Assembly (NCBI RefSeq): GCF_050281185.1 | Contig: NZ_JBNNWS010000017.1 | Location: forward strand, 62,001 to 126,000 | Source: Heyndrickxia sp050281185 | GTDB lineage: Bacteria; Bacillota; Bacilli; Bacillales; Bacillaceae_C | Direction: 5' to 3' | DNA length: 64,000 nt | Shown here: one piece after another, positions 16,004-24,481 of the stretch | Numbering within the stretch: the first letter of the stretch is position 1 | Layout: the number at the start of each line of letters is the position of its first letter | Program-made: the position numbers and the translations under genes | The notes under the pieces: model-generated | Told to the model about the DNA's origin: nothing | Database searches by the model: none | The model's input: only the letters and a program-made list of their open reading frames with translations

Positions 16004-18737
16004 ATATCCTCTTCTTTTCCTATTAGTCATCCCAGCACTTATAGTAATATATCTTTTTTATCGAAGATCTCAATCGATAAACAAAATAGAAAAAAATCTT
16101 ATTATTTCATTAAGGTCAATCATTTTCCTTCTACTAATCTTTGCTTTAACTGTTCCACAAATTTTACTTCCGGTAAAAGGAGAAAATGTTATTTTTTTAG
16201 TGGATCGTTCAGCAAGTATGAAAGGAACGGATACACAAATTTTATCTTGGATTGAAGAAAGCATGCGGTCAAAAAAGAAACAGGATTCCTTTGGTATTGT
16301 TTCGATAGGAAAAACTGCAGCAGTAGAACAATCTTTAACGAGCGATGAAGAACCTATCCAGCAATTTTCAAGCAAGGTAGGTGAGGATCAAACAAATATT
16401 GAACAAGGGATACAGCTTGCAGCTTCACTTATACCCAATTATCAAAAAGGAAGAATTGTCTTATTTTCTGACGGAAATGAAACGACTGGAAATGCAAAGG
16501 AAGCTGTAAATTTATTAAAACAACAAAATATTGAATTGGTTCATGTAAAGATGGCAGGGAAATCAGGAAATGATGCTGCTTTAACAGAGTTTAAAGTCCC
16601 ACCAACATTATATAAAGGAGAAAATGCCCAACTAAAGATTAAGGCGAAAAGTAATATTAACGAGGACGCCACTATCCGCATTTCTTTGAACAACCGTGAG
16701 ATATTAAAAAAAGCTGTTAAGCTAAAAGTAGGGGAGAATCAATTTACATTTTCACATGATGTCGACGATACAGGAATGTTTGTTTATAAAGCTGAAATCA
16801 TTGCTGAAAATGATGCATTTTTAGAAAATAATAAGCTTTTTGCTGTTTCCAATGTAACAGGTACACCGAGAGTTCTCATTGTTCAAGATAAAAAAGATGC
16901 TTCGCTAGAAAACATATTAAAAACGGCAAAGATAAAAGTAGATTCAATCGTTCCTGAGCAGCTTCCAAGTACATTATCCGGCTATTTACAATATCAATCG
17001 GTTATTTTTAACAATGTCGATGCTACCTCTATTGGTGAGAAGCAAATGAATTTTATAGAAAAAGCAGTAAAGGAATTCGGGATAGGCTTTGTGATGGCAG
17101 GTGGAGAAAACAGTTTTGGGCTTGGAGGTTATTTTAAAACTCCGATTGAAAAACTACTCCCTGTGAACATGGAGATAAAAGGGAAGAGAAAAATGCCCTC
17201 ATTAGGCTTGGTCATTGTGATGGACCGTTCTGGAAGTATGAGCGGTCAAAAGCTGGCTCTTGCCAAAGAAGCAGCTGCAAGATCAGTGGAGCTATTGCGT
17301 GAGGAAGATACGCTTGGCTTTATTGCTTTTGATGATCGACCTTGGGAAATTGTTGAGACTGCACCAATTAAGGATAAAAAAAATGTCATAAAAAAAATCC
17401 GGTCTGTAACTGATGGGGGAGGAACAGAGATTTTTCAATCTTTGAAAATGGCTTATGATCAATTAAAGCCATTAAAACTTCAAAGGAAGCATATTATATT
17501 ATTAACAGATGGACAGTCCCAAAATGCAAATTATCAGGAATTAATTGAAGAAGGAAAAAAGGATAACATAACAATCTCAACCGTTGGGCTTGGACAAGAC
17601 GCAGATATTCGCTTATTAGAGGATCTAGCGAAATATGGAGCGGGTAGATTTTATTATGTTTCCGATTCAACTGTCATTCCAAGTATTCTATCAAGGGAAA
17701 CAGTTATGGCAACTAGAACATATATCGAAGATCATCCATTCTATCCTAAAGTGCAGCCATATCCTGAGTGGTTTCTTTTTTTCAAAAACGGAATCCCTAA
17801 AATGAACGCATATATTGCAGTTACTCCTAAACAAACAGCACAGGTTTCTATTTTAAGTGAGAAAGAGGATCCTATTTTAGCAGAATGGCAATATGGTTTG
17901 GGAAGAACGATTGCTTTCACATCAGATACAAGAGGGAAATGGGCAGGCGATTGGGCAAGATGGAGTGAGTGGCCGAGCTTTTGGAGTCAACTCGTAACAA
18001 AAACTTTCCCTTCTTTTGAGAACATACCATATGAGATGAACGTTCGAGCAGAGAATGGAAAAACATCAATTACATTACAATCCGATCAGGCTGAATTATT
18101 GCCACTAGAAGCCTCTATTTTCTCGCAAACGGGAAAAGAGATGAAAGTTAAGACGAAGATGACAGCTCTTGGTCAATACGAACTTCAGATGGAAGATCTT
18201 CCAGGGATGTATTTTTTACGAATAAAACAAAAAACAGCAGATAATGGTATCAAAGCTTTTCAAACAGGCTTTACAGTTCCCTATTCAAAGGAATATTTAC
18301 TACAAGGAACGAACGAACTTCATTTAAATGAGTTAGGAAAGCAAATTTCGAAAAAGGGTGCATTTGCCAATGTCCCAGGTAAATCTTATCATAGACAATC
18401 GATTACTGAGTGGCTATTGTTACTTGCATTTTTCCTTTTCTTTTTTGAGATCGCAATACGACGCTTTGGATTACAGCCTATTTTAAGAAGTATCCGTAAA
18501 GTAGATAAAAAAGAGGAATCCACAAAACAAAAGGTGGATCCTATTCAACAACTTGTAAAAAGTAAAAATCAAAGCACCAAACCGAAAAAACAAATTTCGG
18601 ATAATACAGATATGAATAAACAGCCAAAATTAAATGAAACGAAAAAAATCGAAAAACGTCTAATAAATAAAAATGAACAAACAGATACCGACGATCGTAT
18701 GCAGCGATTGTTAATTGCAAAGAAAAGAAAAAGATAG
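15987..18737 (+). CDS. large VWA-domain membrane protein with two VWA segments
   Basis: A protein of 916 residues from GTG 15987, preceded by GGGAGG nine bases upstream; a TTG at 15966 has no such site. N-terminal spans at about 7-25 and 42-60 lead into a VWA segment with DRSAS near residue 72. A glutamine-amidotransferase-like fold follows (FVMAGGENSFG), then a second VWA domain with DRSGS near 412 and LLTDGQSQN. The C-terminal span is near 810-830 and is followed by a Lys-rich cytoplasmic tail of about 80 residues. It is the last gene of the MoxR operon; having two VWA segments makes it a candidate scaffold. Confidence 0.85.
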   Translation: MQIDVKYPLLFLLVIPALIVIYLFYRRSQSINKIEKNLIISLRSIIFLLLIFALTVPQILLPVKGENVIFLVDRSASMKGTDTQILSWIEESMRSKKKQDSFGIVSIGKTAAVEQSLTSDEEPIQQFSSKVGEDQTNIEQGIQLAASLIPNYQKGRIVLFSDGNETTGNAKEAVNLLKQQNIELVHVKMAGKSGNDAALTEFKVPPTLYKGENAQLKIKAKSNINEDATIRISLNNREILKKAVKLKVGENQFTFSHDVDDTGMFVYKAEIIAENDAFLENNKLFAVSNVTGTPRVLIVQDKKDASLENILKTAKIKVDSIVPEQLPSTLSGYLQYQSVIFNNVDATSIGEKQMNFIEKAVKEFGIGFVMAGGENSFGLGGYFKTPIEKLLPVNMEIKGKRKMPSLGLVIVMDRSGSMSGQKLALAKEAAARSVELLREEDTLGFIAFDDRPWEIVETAPIKDKKNVIKKIRSVTDGGGTEIFQSLKMAYDQLKPLKLQRKHIILLTDGQSQNANYQELIEEGKKDNITISTVGLGQDADIRLLEDLAKYGAGRFYYVSDSTVIPSILSRETVMATRTYIEDHPFYPKVQPYPEWFLFFKNGIPKMNAYIAVTPKQTAQVSILSEKEDPILAEWQYGLGRTIAFTSDTRGKWAGDWARWSEWPSFWSQLVTKTFPSFENIPYEMNVRAENGKTSITLQSDQAELLPLEASIFSQTGKEMKVKTKMTALGQYELQMEDLPGMYFLRIKQKTADNGIKAFQTGFTVPYSKEYLLQGTNELHLNELGKQISKKGAFANVPGKSYHRQSITEWLLLLAFFLFFFEIAIRRFGLQPILRSIRKVDKKEESTKQKVDPIQQLVKSKNQSTKPKKQISDNTDMNKQPKLNETKKIEKRLINKNEQTDTDDRMQRLLIAKKRKR

Positions 18738-18748
18738 TTTATAAATCT

Positions 18749-18772
18749 GGTGAACCACAGCTGTGGTTCGCC
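18749..18772. other. 24-bp loopless inverted repeat between the VWA gene and the mraY paralogue
   Basis: GGTGAACCACAG is followed directly by CTGTGGTTCGCC. The two arms are complementary except for one wobble position, and there is no loop. There is no T-run, so it looks more like a protein-binding site or processing hairpin than a terminator. Confidence 0.45.
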
Positions 18773-18894
18773 ACTTCAAAAATGATTCACACTTTCTATT
18801 ATTATTGCATACTATTTTAATGTTTGTTTCTGTAATTTTTACGTGTTTCCCAAAATATATAAATGGTTTTTTAAAAATTAGAGGGGGAAGATTT

Positions 18895-19851
18895 GTGCTC
18901 ATATCATTTGTACCAGCAGCCATTTCTTTTGTCAGTGTAACGGTTTTATGTCCTTTTTTAATCATGTTTTTAAAAAAGTTTCAATTAACCCAGCCAATTA
19001 GGAAAGAGCTTCCTGCAGACCACCAATTAAAAAAAGGAACACCACTGATGACGGGAAGTATTTTTTTAATAGGTGTTTTGGTTGCCTTATTTTATAAGCA
19101 TAATCCATTAATGATTTTTTTGGCTGTGACGTTTCTTTTGTTTAGTTTTGTTGGTTTTTTAGATGATTATTGGAAGGCTTCTCGTCAGGATCCAGGAGGG
19201 GTTTCAGGAAAAACGAAATTATTCTTTCAATTTATATTTACTAGTACAATGCTATTTATTTTAGTAAAGTATTTTCATTTAAATCCGGAAATTACTTTGA
19301 TTAAAGATGTATCCATTAATTTTTCAACTGAAGTTTATTTTATTGTTATTCTCCTTTTTATTGTGGGGTCTGCAAATGCAATAAACTTTACTGATGGAAT
19401 GGATGGATTATTAGGGATTGTTGCTATTCCCACATACTTTTTCTTTTTTCTGATTTCTGAACGTCAGGAAGTCCAAGTCTTTTCTTTAATTATGATTGCT
19501 TGCATTCTAGGCTTTCTTATCTATAATATTTATCCAGCTAAGGCGTTTATGGGGGATACAGGATCATTAGCGATTGGCGGTTCACTTTCTTTTTTAGCAG
19601 TGTTGGAAAAAGTTGAAATATTAATACCAATATTATTTTTTATCTATTTTGCTGAGCAATTGTCCGTCATCTTACAAGTTACGTTTTTTAAATTAACGAA
19701 AAAACGTATATTTCGAATGACTCCGATCCATTTTCACTTTGGACTAAAATATGGCTGGTCTGAAAATGTCATAGTAACGGTCTTTGGTTTTGTTTCTTGG
19801 ATTTGTACATTCATATGTTTACTTTACTGGAAATTTGTTTTAAATCCATAA
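18895..19851 (+). CDS. MraY-like phospho-MurNAc-pentapeptide transferase paralogue
   Basis: A protein of 318 residues from GTG 18895, preceded by AGAGGGGGAAG. This start gives the usual MraY length; 44 further codons are open upstream but lack a ribosome site. About ten membrane spans are visible. The active-site loops DDYWK, NFTDGMDGL and FMGDTGSLAIGG are present. The C-terminal loop reads IHFHF where MraY has a HHHF motif, and other positions differ, so it is a divergent paralogue. It probably transfers a phospho-sugar to undecaprenyl phosphate. The essential mraY is expected in the dcw cluster elsewhere. It may be co-transcribed with the VWA operon. Confidence 0.8.
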   Translation: MLISFVPAAISFVSVTVLCPFLIMFLKKFQLTQPIRKELPADHQLKKGTPLMTGSIFLIGVLVALFYKHNPLMIFLAVTFLLFSFVGFLDDYWKASRQDPGGVSGKTKLFFQFIFTSTMLFILVKYFHLNPEITLIKDVSINFSTEVYFIVILLFIVGSANAINFTDGMDGLLGIVAIPTYFFFFLISERQEVQVFSLIMIACILGFLIYNIYPAKAFMGDTGSLAIGGSLSFLAVLEKVEILIPILFFIYFAEQLSVILQVTFFKLTKKRIFRMTPIHFHFGLKYGWSENVIVTVFGFVSWICTFICLLYWKFVLNP

Positions 19852-19999
19852 AAGACGCAATAATTGTCCCAATAAAAATAAATGGGATCCAGGTGATACA
19901 TATGATCGGAAATAAAAACAAAGGACACGAATCAACGATATTATAAATGATTGTACTTAAAATTATTCCAAATACTAAATATAGTAACAGAAATTCCAT
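19811..19999 (-). CDS. small membrane protein, 62 residues
   Basis: The ATG at 19999 is preceded on the minus strand by AAGGAGTGA with good spacing. The product has hydrophobic segments at about residues 2-20 and 26-52 and a polar end (MDLKQISSKVNI). It converges on the mraY paralogue and overlaps its last 41 bases. No family was recognised. The strong ribosome site and hydrophobic pattern favour a gene; the overlap argues for caution. Confidence 0.45.
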   Translation of the reverse strand: MEFLLLYLVFGIILSTIIYNIVDSCPLFLFPIICITWIPFIFIGTIIASFMDLKQISSKVNI

Positions 20000-20069
20000 A
20001 TGCAATTCACTCCTTTTTTTCATTATAAGAAAATGAAATTAAATGGATTGGGCTCTCTAGATAACAAAC

Positions 20070-20104
20070 AAAAAAGATAGAAGAAGGTTCTTCTATCTTT
20101 TTTT
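20070..20104. terminator. bidirectional terminator downstream of ykuT
   Basis: The arms AAAAAAGATAGAAGAA and TTCTTCTATCTTTTTT pair with a two-base loop; A- and T-runs flank it on both sides. It serves the minus-strand mechanosensitive-channel gene. Confidence 0.8.
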
Positions 20105-20120
20105 GTGGAGTATAAAATTC

Positions 20121-20942
20121 TTATTCCAATCTTTCTAACCCTGCCATTTGTGAGTCGATTGTTTCTTTAATAACCTTACGTAATTTTCTCTCTACTTCTG
20201 ATTGTTTCCCATTTTTGGTTTTGGCGATTACGCGAAGAACAACATCCGAACTTTCTAGCGATTGGACGCCCAATACATTTGGTCCTTCGACAATATTATC
20301 ATCTATTGTAGCGATGTGGTCACAAGCTTTTTGTATGACATTTATTGCATCATCAATTGAGAGATGATCTCCTATTGTAAAGTCAACAAGTGCTTGCATA
20401 TTTCCTCGTGAATGATTGCTTAAGGTTATGATTTGTCTGTTTGGTATAAAATGTATGGTGCCGTCAACCGATCGAATTTTCGTAGTGCGTAAACCTAATT
20501 GTTCTACAACTCCAGAGAATGTTCCTATTGTTACATAGTCATCAACATCTACTTGTTTTTCTAATAAGATGAAAAATCCAGTTACAACATCACTTACAAG
20601 ACCTTGGGCCCCAAATCCAATGGCTAGGCCGACAATTCCTGATCCTGCTAATATTCCAGTAGTCGGGATACCTAAAGTTTGGAGCATTGTCACAAAAAAG
20701 ACGAAAATAAGTACATATGAAAAAGTATTGTCGACTAAATTTTGTAATGTTTTCGATCTTCCATTTGAACTACCTGTCTTTTTTTGATAGTTATTAAAGC
20801 TAGTATGAATCACCTTTTTTCCTATTGCTTTAACTATTCTATAGGCAATATAGATTAGTATGATTTTTAATACCACTTGACCGATTAAAATAGAATAACC
20901 TGTCCAATCAAATTTGGTAACGCTTTTCGTTATCTTGTCCAT
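20121..20942 (-). CDS. ykuT: small-conductance mechanosensitive channel (MscS family)
   Basis: A 273-residue channel with three membrane spans (about 15-38, 65-85 and 92-118). The pore-lining stretch is GLAIGFGAQGLVSDVVTGFF, followed by the MscS beta domain and a C-terminal alpha/beta domain. It releases solutes on hypo-osmotic shock. Length and place between dapL and ykuU match B. subtilis ykuT, though here the MoxR/VWA operon is inserted in between. AAAGGAAAG precedes the start. Confidence 0.9.
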   Translation of the reverse strand: MDKITKSVTKFDWTGYSILIGQVVLKIILIYIAYRIVKAIGKKVIHTSFNNYQKKTGSSNGRSKTLQNLVDNTFSYVLIFVFFVTMLQTLGIPTTGILAGSGIVGLAIGFGAQGLVSDVVTGFFILLEKQVDVDDYVTIGTFSGVVEQLGLRTTKIRSVDGTIHFIPNRQIITLSNHSRGNMQALVDFTIGDHLSIDDAINVIQKACDHIATIDDNIVEGPNVLGVQSLESSDVVLRVIAKTKNGKQSEVERKLRKVIKETIDSQMAGLERLE

Positions 20943-21158
20943 TTATTCTTTCCTTTCTTGATAGCAAGGCATTTTGTTTTATTCCCCACTTTAGAAATGA
21001 TAAACTTAATCTATAGAAAAATCACCATTGATTTTCTTTAAATTTATTTTACAAAATTTTTATTGTTTATTTTATGAACAAAATGGGAAAAACAATGAAG
21101 ATAAAGTGAAATAATTTAAATAGAATTATTTTTTATTTAAATTTATTTTAATTTAGTG

Positions 21159-21187
21159 TTGACTCTAAAATAGTGGTCTATTATAAT
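21159..21187 (+). promoter_or_regulatory. sigma-A promoter of ykuU
   Basis: The -35 TTGACT (21159-21164) and -10 TATAAT (21182-21187) are separated by exactly 17 bases. The rest of the 325-bp gap toward ykuT (20943-21158) is A/T-rich with no gene seen. Confidence 0.8.
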
Positions 21188-21195
21188 TACTATTG
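21181..21195 (+). promoter_or_regulatory. possible PerR box overlapping the -10 of ykuU
   Basis: TTATAATTACTATTG matches the Per-box consensus TTATAATnATTATAA at 11 of 14 fixed positions, with a perfect left half. It covers the -10 element, where a repressor would block transcription. Confidence 0.4.
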
Positions 21196-21267
21196 TGAGT
21201 AATAAGTAATTGAGAATAACCTCGTTACTTTATCAATTACATAAAATTTTTTTTGGAGGGATTCTTA

Positions 21268-21816
21268 ATGGCAGAACGCATGGTAGCGAAACAAGCCCCA
21301 CGTTTTGAAATGGAAGCAGTATTGCCAAATAAAGAATTTGGTAAAGTAAGTCTTGAAGAAAATATGAAAAACGATAAGTGGACAGTTCTTTTCTTCTATC
21401 CAATGGACTTCACTTTCGTTTGCCCAACTGAAATTACAGCACTTTCTGATCGTTATGATGAATTCGAAGATCTAGATGCTGAAGTAATCGGTGTATCTAC
21501 TGATACTATTCATACACATTTAGCATGGATTAAAACAGATCGTAAAGAAAACGGTCTTGGCGATTTGAACTATCCTTTAGCTGCAGATACTAACCATGCA
21601 GTTGCACGTGAATATGGTGTGTTAATTGAAGAAGAAGGTGTAGCCCTTCGTGGTCTTTTCATTATTAGCCCAGAAGGCGAATTAATGTATCAAGTTGTTA
21701 ACCATAACAACATTGGCCGTGATGTAGATGAGACTTTACGTGTTCTTCAAGCACTACAAACTGGTGGACTTTGCCCAGCTAACTGGAAGCCTGGACAAGC
21801 TACTCTTAATGCTTAA
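21268..21816 (+). CDS. ykuU: 2-Cys peroxiredoxin YkuU
   Basis: A 182-residue AhpC/TSA-family peroxidase. The peroxidatic cysteine is in FTFVCPTE (about residue 52), and the resolving cysteine is in GGLCPANW near the C-terminus. It reduces peroxides and is recycled by thioredoxin-like partners; the next gene, ykuV, encodes such a partner. The start ATG at 21268 follows GGAGGG; five upstream codons are open but unlikely. Its own sigma-A promoter and terminator flank it. Confidence 0.92.
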   Translation: MAERMVAKQAPRFEMEAVLPNKEFGKVSLEENMKNDKWTVLFFYPMDFTFVCPTEITALSDRYDEFEDLDAEVIGVSTDTIHTHLAWIKTDRKENGLGDLNYPLAADTNHAVAREYGVLIEEEGVALRGLFIISPEGELMYQVVNHNNIGRDVDETLRVLQALQTGGLCPANWKPGQATLNA

Positions 21817-21826
21817 TTAAAACAGT

Positions 21827-21857
21827 AAAAAGGCCTAACTCGCTGTTAGGCCTTTTT
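21827..21857 (+). terminator. terminator after ykuU
   Basis: A perfect 13-bp stem AAAAAGGCCTAAC / GTTAGGCCTTTTT with a 5-nt loop. Confidence 0.88.
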
Positions 21858-21872
21858 ATTAGAAATACGAAA

Positions 21873-21968
21873 ACGCCTTGGTCAGCCTCAGACAAAAATT
21901 CAAAAAAGTCTGCCCTATAACTTTTTTTGAATGAAGTTATTTGGCATCGAGGGGCTGTGCGCTAGAGC
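21873..21968. repeat. hairpin-ended repeat, family D copy 1
   Basis: A degenerate ~96-bp element between ykuU and ykuV. It shares CAGCCTCAG(G/A)CAAAAAT near its left end with the copy at 47291, and a GAGGGGCTG...GCGC right end. Similarity to the other copies is low, so membership is tentative. Confidence 0.4.
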
Positions 21969-21993
21969 AAAACTCTCAAAGGAGGAATTATCA

Positions 21994-22452
21994 ATGAAAC
22001 TTCGTGAACCTATGCCAGAGTTAACTGGTGCTACTGAATGGTTAAATGGTCAAGTTACACGTGAAGAATTAATTGGTGAAAAACCAACATTGCTTCATTT
22101 TTGGTCAATCAGTTGTCATTTATGTAAAGAAGCAATGCCGCAAGTTAATGATTTCCGTGATAATTATAAAGATAAATTGAATGTTGTTGCGGTCCATATG
22201 CCGCGTTCAGAGGATGATTTGAACATCGATGAAATTAAAAAGGTTGCTGCGGAACATGGCATTACTCAACCTATTTTTGTCGATAGTGAACACAAATTAA
22301 CGGAAAAATTTGAAAACCAATATGTTCCAGCATACTATGTTTTTGATAAAGACGGTAATCTGCGTCATTTCCAAGCAGGCGGCAGCGGCATGAAAATGCT
22401 TGAAAAACGTGTCAACCGCGTATTAAACGAAACAGAAGCAGCAGGGGCATAA
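21994..22452 (+). CDS. ykuV: thiol-disulfide oxidoreductase YkuV
   Basis: A 152-residue thioredoxin-fold protein with the active-site motif SCHLCK at about residue 40 (CxxC) and the cis-proline context YVPAYYVFD. It is cytoplasmic, with no signal peptide. In B. subtilis YkuV is a thiol-disulfide oxidoreductase, and the pairing with peroxiredoxin YkuU suggests it may act as reductant. AAAGGAGG precedes the ATG at 21994; upstream codons in frame lie within a repeat and are unlikely to be translated. It ends in a clear terminator. Confidence 0.9.
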   Translation: MKLREPMPELTGATEWLNGQVTREELIGEKPTLLHFWSISCHLCKEAMPQVNDFRDNYKDKLNVVAVHMPRSEDDLNIDEIKKVAAEHGITQPIFVDSEHKLTEKFENQYVPAYYVFDKDGNLRHFQAGGSGMKMLEKRVNRVLNETEAAGA

Positions 22453-22459
22453 TAGAGAC

Positions 22460-22490
22460 AAGCAGGTATTAATTTTTTACCTGCTTTTTT
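22460..22490 (+). terminator. terminator after ykuV
   Basis: Stem AAGCAGGTA / TACCTGCTT with a 9-nt loop, then a T-run. A second small hairpin (AGAGCT/AGCTCT then TTTTC) follows at 22562-22585. Confidence 0.8.
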
Positions 22491-22715
22491 TATTTAGCAT
22501 AGACAAACGATGTAAAGAATAAGATAAAAAGTCATGCCATAATTTTATAAGTAGGTTTTTTAGAGCTTTTTAATAGCTCTTTTTCTTTTGATTAATAGCA
22601 AAAAACAAAATAAAAAAATTTTTATAAAAATTGCAACTAAAGTATGGAAAAATATTTCGATAACCGTTATATTTAATATTACGTTTTAAATTTTTTTATA
22701 TTGGGGGGGAATGCA

Positions 22716-24470
22716 ATGGAGACTTTTAAAAAACTGAAAGACTTTTATTGGCCTTATAAACGGCTGTTTATAACGTCGATGTTATTTTTAATCGTTGTTA
22801 CAGCGATAACGATTGTTTATCCAATTATTTTACAGTTGACGATTGACGAAGTGGTATTTAAAGAAAAATATGAACTTATACCATATTTATCAATAGGTTT
22901 TGTCATCATCATGGTAATAAAAGGGGTTGCGACATTTATTCAGCAATACACAGGTGACTTGTTTGGGATTACCTCTGTTTATCGTCTTCGAAATGCCTTG
23001 TATGAAAAACTTCAATATTTACCATTCCGTTATTATGATAATGCGAAAACTGGTGACTTAATGTCGAGGTTAACAGCAGATGTGGAAGGCTTTCGTTTTT
23101 TCCTATCGTTTGGATTCTCTGAAGCTTTGAGATTTATTTTGATTTTGGGAATAAGCTTCAGTGTTATGTTTTACTACTCAGTATCACTAACATTTATGAC
23201 AATGATTATGCTCCCTTTTCTAGCAGTCGCTGTTTATAAGTTTGATAAGGTTGTCCATCCGGCGTTTAGAGGAATAAGGAGATCCTTTGGGAAACTTAAT
23301 ACGAATGTACAAGAAAATATTAGTGGTATTAATACGGTAAAATCCTTATCTCGAGAAGAATTTCAAACCTCTAAGTTTAACGTTTCCAATGATGATTACC
23401 GTGATCAACAAATTCAAACAGCAAATATTTGGGCGAAATATTTTCCTTTGATGGAGCTGATTGGGAACGTAGGAATCATTATATTATTGGCGTATGGAGG
23501 CTATTTAGTTATTAATGAGAGTATGAAGCCAGGTGAACTCGTGGCATTTTATAGTTTATTGGGTTACATTCTAATGCCTATTATTAATCTTGGGTTCACA
23601 ATAAATTTATTTTCCCAATCCAAAGCTTCGGGAGAACGTTTATTGGAAATTCTTGAGGCGGATAATGAAATTTATGACAAAGAAAATGCATTTGAAGTTG
23701 AACGAATGAATGGGGAAGTTGAATTTCAAAATGTTACTCTTCAATATTTTGGAGATGAAAATGCTGCGATTAAAAATATTGATTTTATAGCAGAACCAGG
23801 CAAAGTAATTGGATTGATAGGATCTACAGGGTCTGGTAAAACAACGATTACCCAATTGATGACTAGATTTTACGAACCTGTTTCAGGAAAAGTATTAATT
23901 GATGGAAAATCTGTTAGTGATTATTCCATTCAATCGTTACGCTCAAACATAGGTATTGTTTTACAGGAATCATTCCTTTTTTCATCAACGATTAAAGCGA
24001 ATATTGCCTATGGTCGTCCACACGCAACAATGGAAGAAATTATAGAAGCAGCAAAAAGAGCTCAAGCACATGATTTTATAATGGAATTACCGGATGGCTA
24101 CGACACCATGCTTGGTGAAAGAGGTCTAGGATTATCAGGTGGTCAAAAACAAAGAATTGCAATTGCACGTGCGATTTGTTTAGACCCAAGTATTTTAATA
24201 TTAGATGATGCAACAAGTGCTGTTGATATGGATACGGAGTTTAAGATTCAAGAAGGCTTGCGACAAGTAATGAAGGGAAGAACGACATTTATCATTGCAC
24301 ACCGAATTTCTTCTCTTAAACATGCTGATGAAATACTCGTATTGGAAAATGGAAAAATAGTAGAAAGAGGCGTCCATTCGGAACTTTTATCAAATGGGGG
24401 ACCATATGAACGAATTTACAAAATCCAATACAAAGATCAGCAGGCTATTCTGCAATCCCAGACAGGTTGA
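22716..24470 (+). CDS. ABC exporter subunit (YfiB-like)
   Basis: A 584-residue half-transporter: six-span exporter domain (about 1-310) and ATPase domain (about 335-575). Walker A GSTGSGKTT and signature LSGGQKQR are canonical, but Walker B reads ILILDDATSAVD, with Asp in place of the catalytic Glu. This marks one degenerate ATP site, as in heterodimeric multidrug exporters. It resembles YfiB of B. subtilis, from memory. The start ATG at 22716 follows a run of G; TTG 22701 is less likely. The partner gene begins 11 bases after its stop. Confidence 0.85.
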   Translation: METFKKLKDFYWPYKRLFITSMLFLIVVTAITIVYPIILQLTIDEVVFKEKYELIPYLSIGFVIIMVIKGVATFIQQYTGDLFGITSVYRLRNALYEKLQYLPFRYYDNAKTGDLMSRLTADVEGFRFFLSFGFSEALRFILILGISFSVMFYYSVSLTFMTMIMLPFLAVAVYKFDKVVHPAFRGIRRSFGKLNTNVQENISGINTVKSLSREEFQTSKFNVSNDDYRDQQIQTANIWAKYFPLMELIGNVGIIILLAYGGYLVINESMKPGELVAFYSLLGYILMPIINLGFTINLFSQSKASGERLLEILEADNEIYDKENAFEVERMNGEVEFQNVTLQYFGDENAAIKNIDFIAEPGKVIGLIGSTGSGKTTITQLMTRFYEPVSGKVLIDGKSVSDYSIQSLRSNIGIVLQESFLFSSTIKANIAYGRPHATMEEIIEAAKRAQAHDFIMELPDGYDTMLGERGLGLSGGQKQRIAIARAICLDPSILILDDATSAVDMDTEFKIQEGLRQVMKGRTTFIIAHRISSLKHADEILVLENGKIVERGVHSELLSNGGPYERIYKIQYKDQQAILQSQTG

Positions 24471-24481
24471 GGTGAAATTCA

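Noticed and set aside
18711..18965. 84-codon minus-strand frame near the mraY paralogue start
   Set aside because: It covers the ribosome site and start of the plus-strand gene and shows no start signal of its own.
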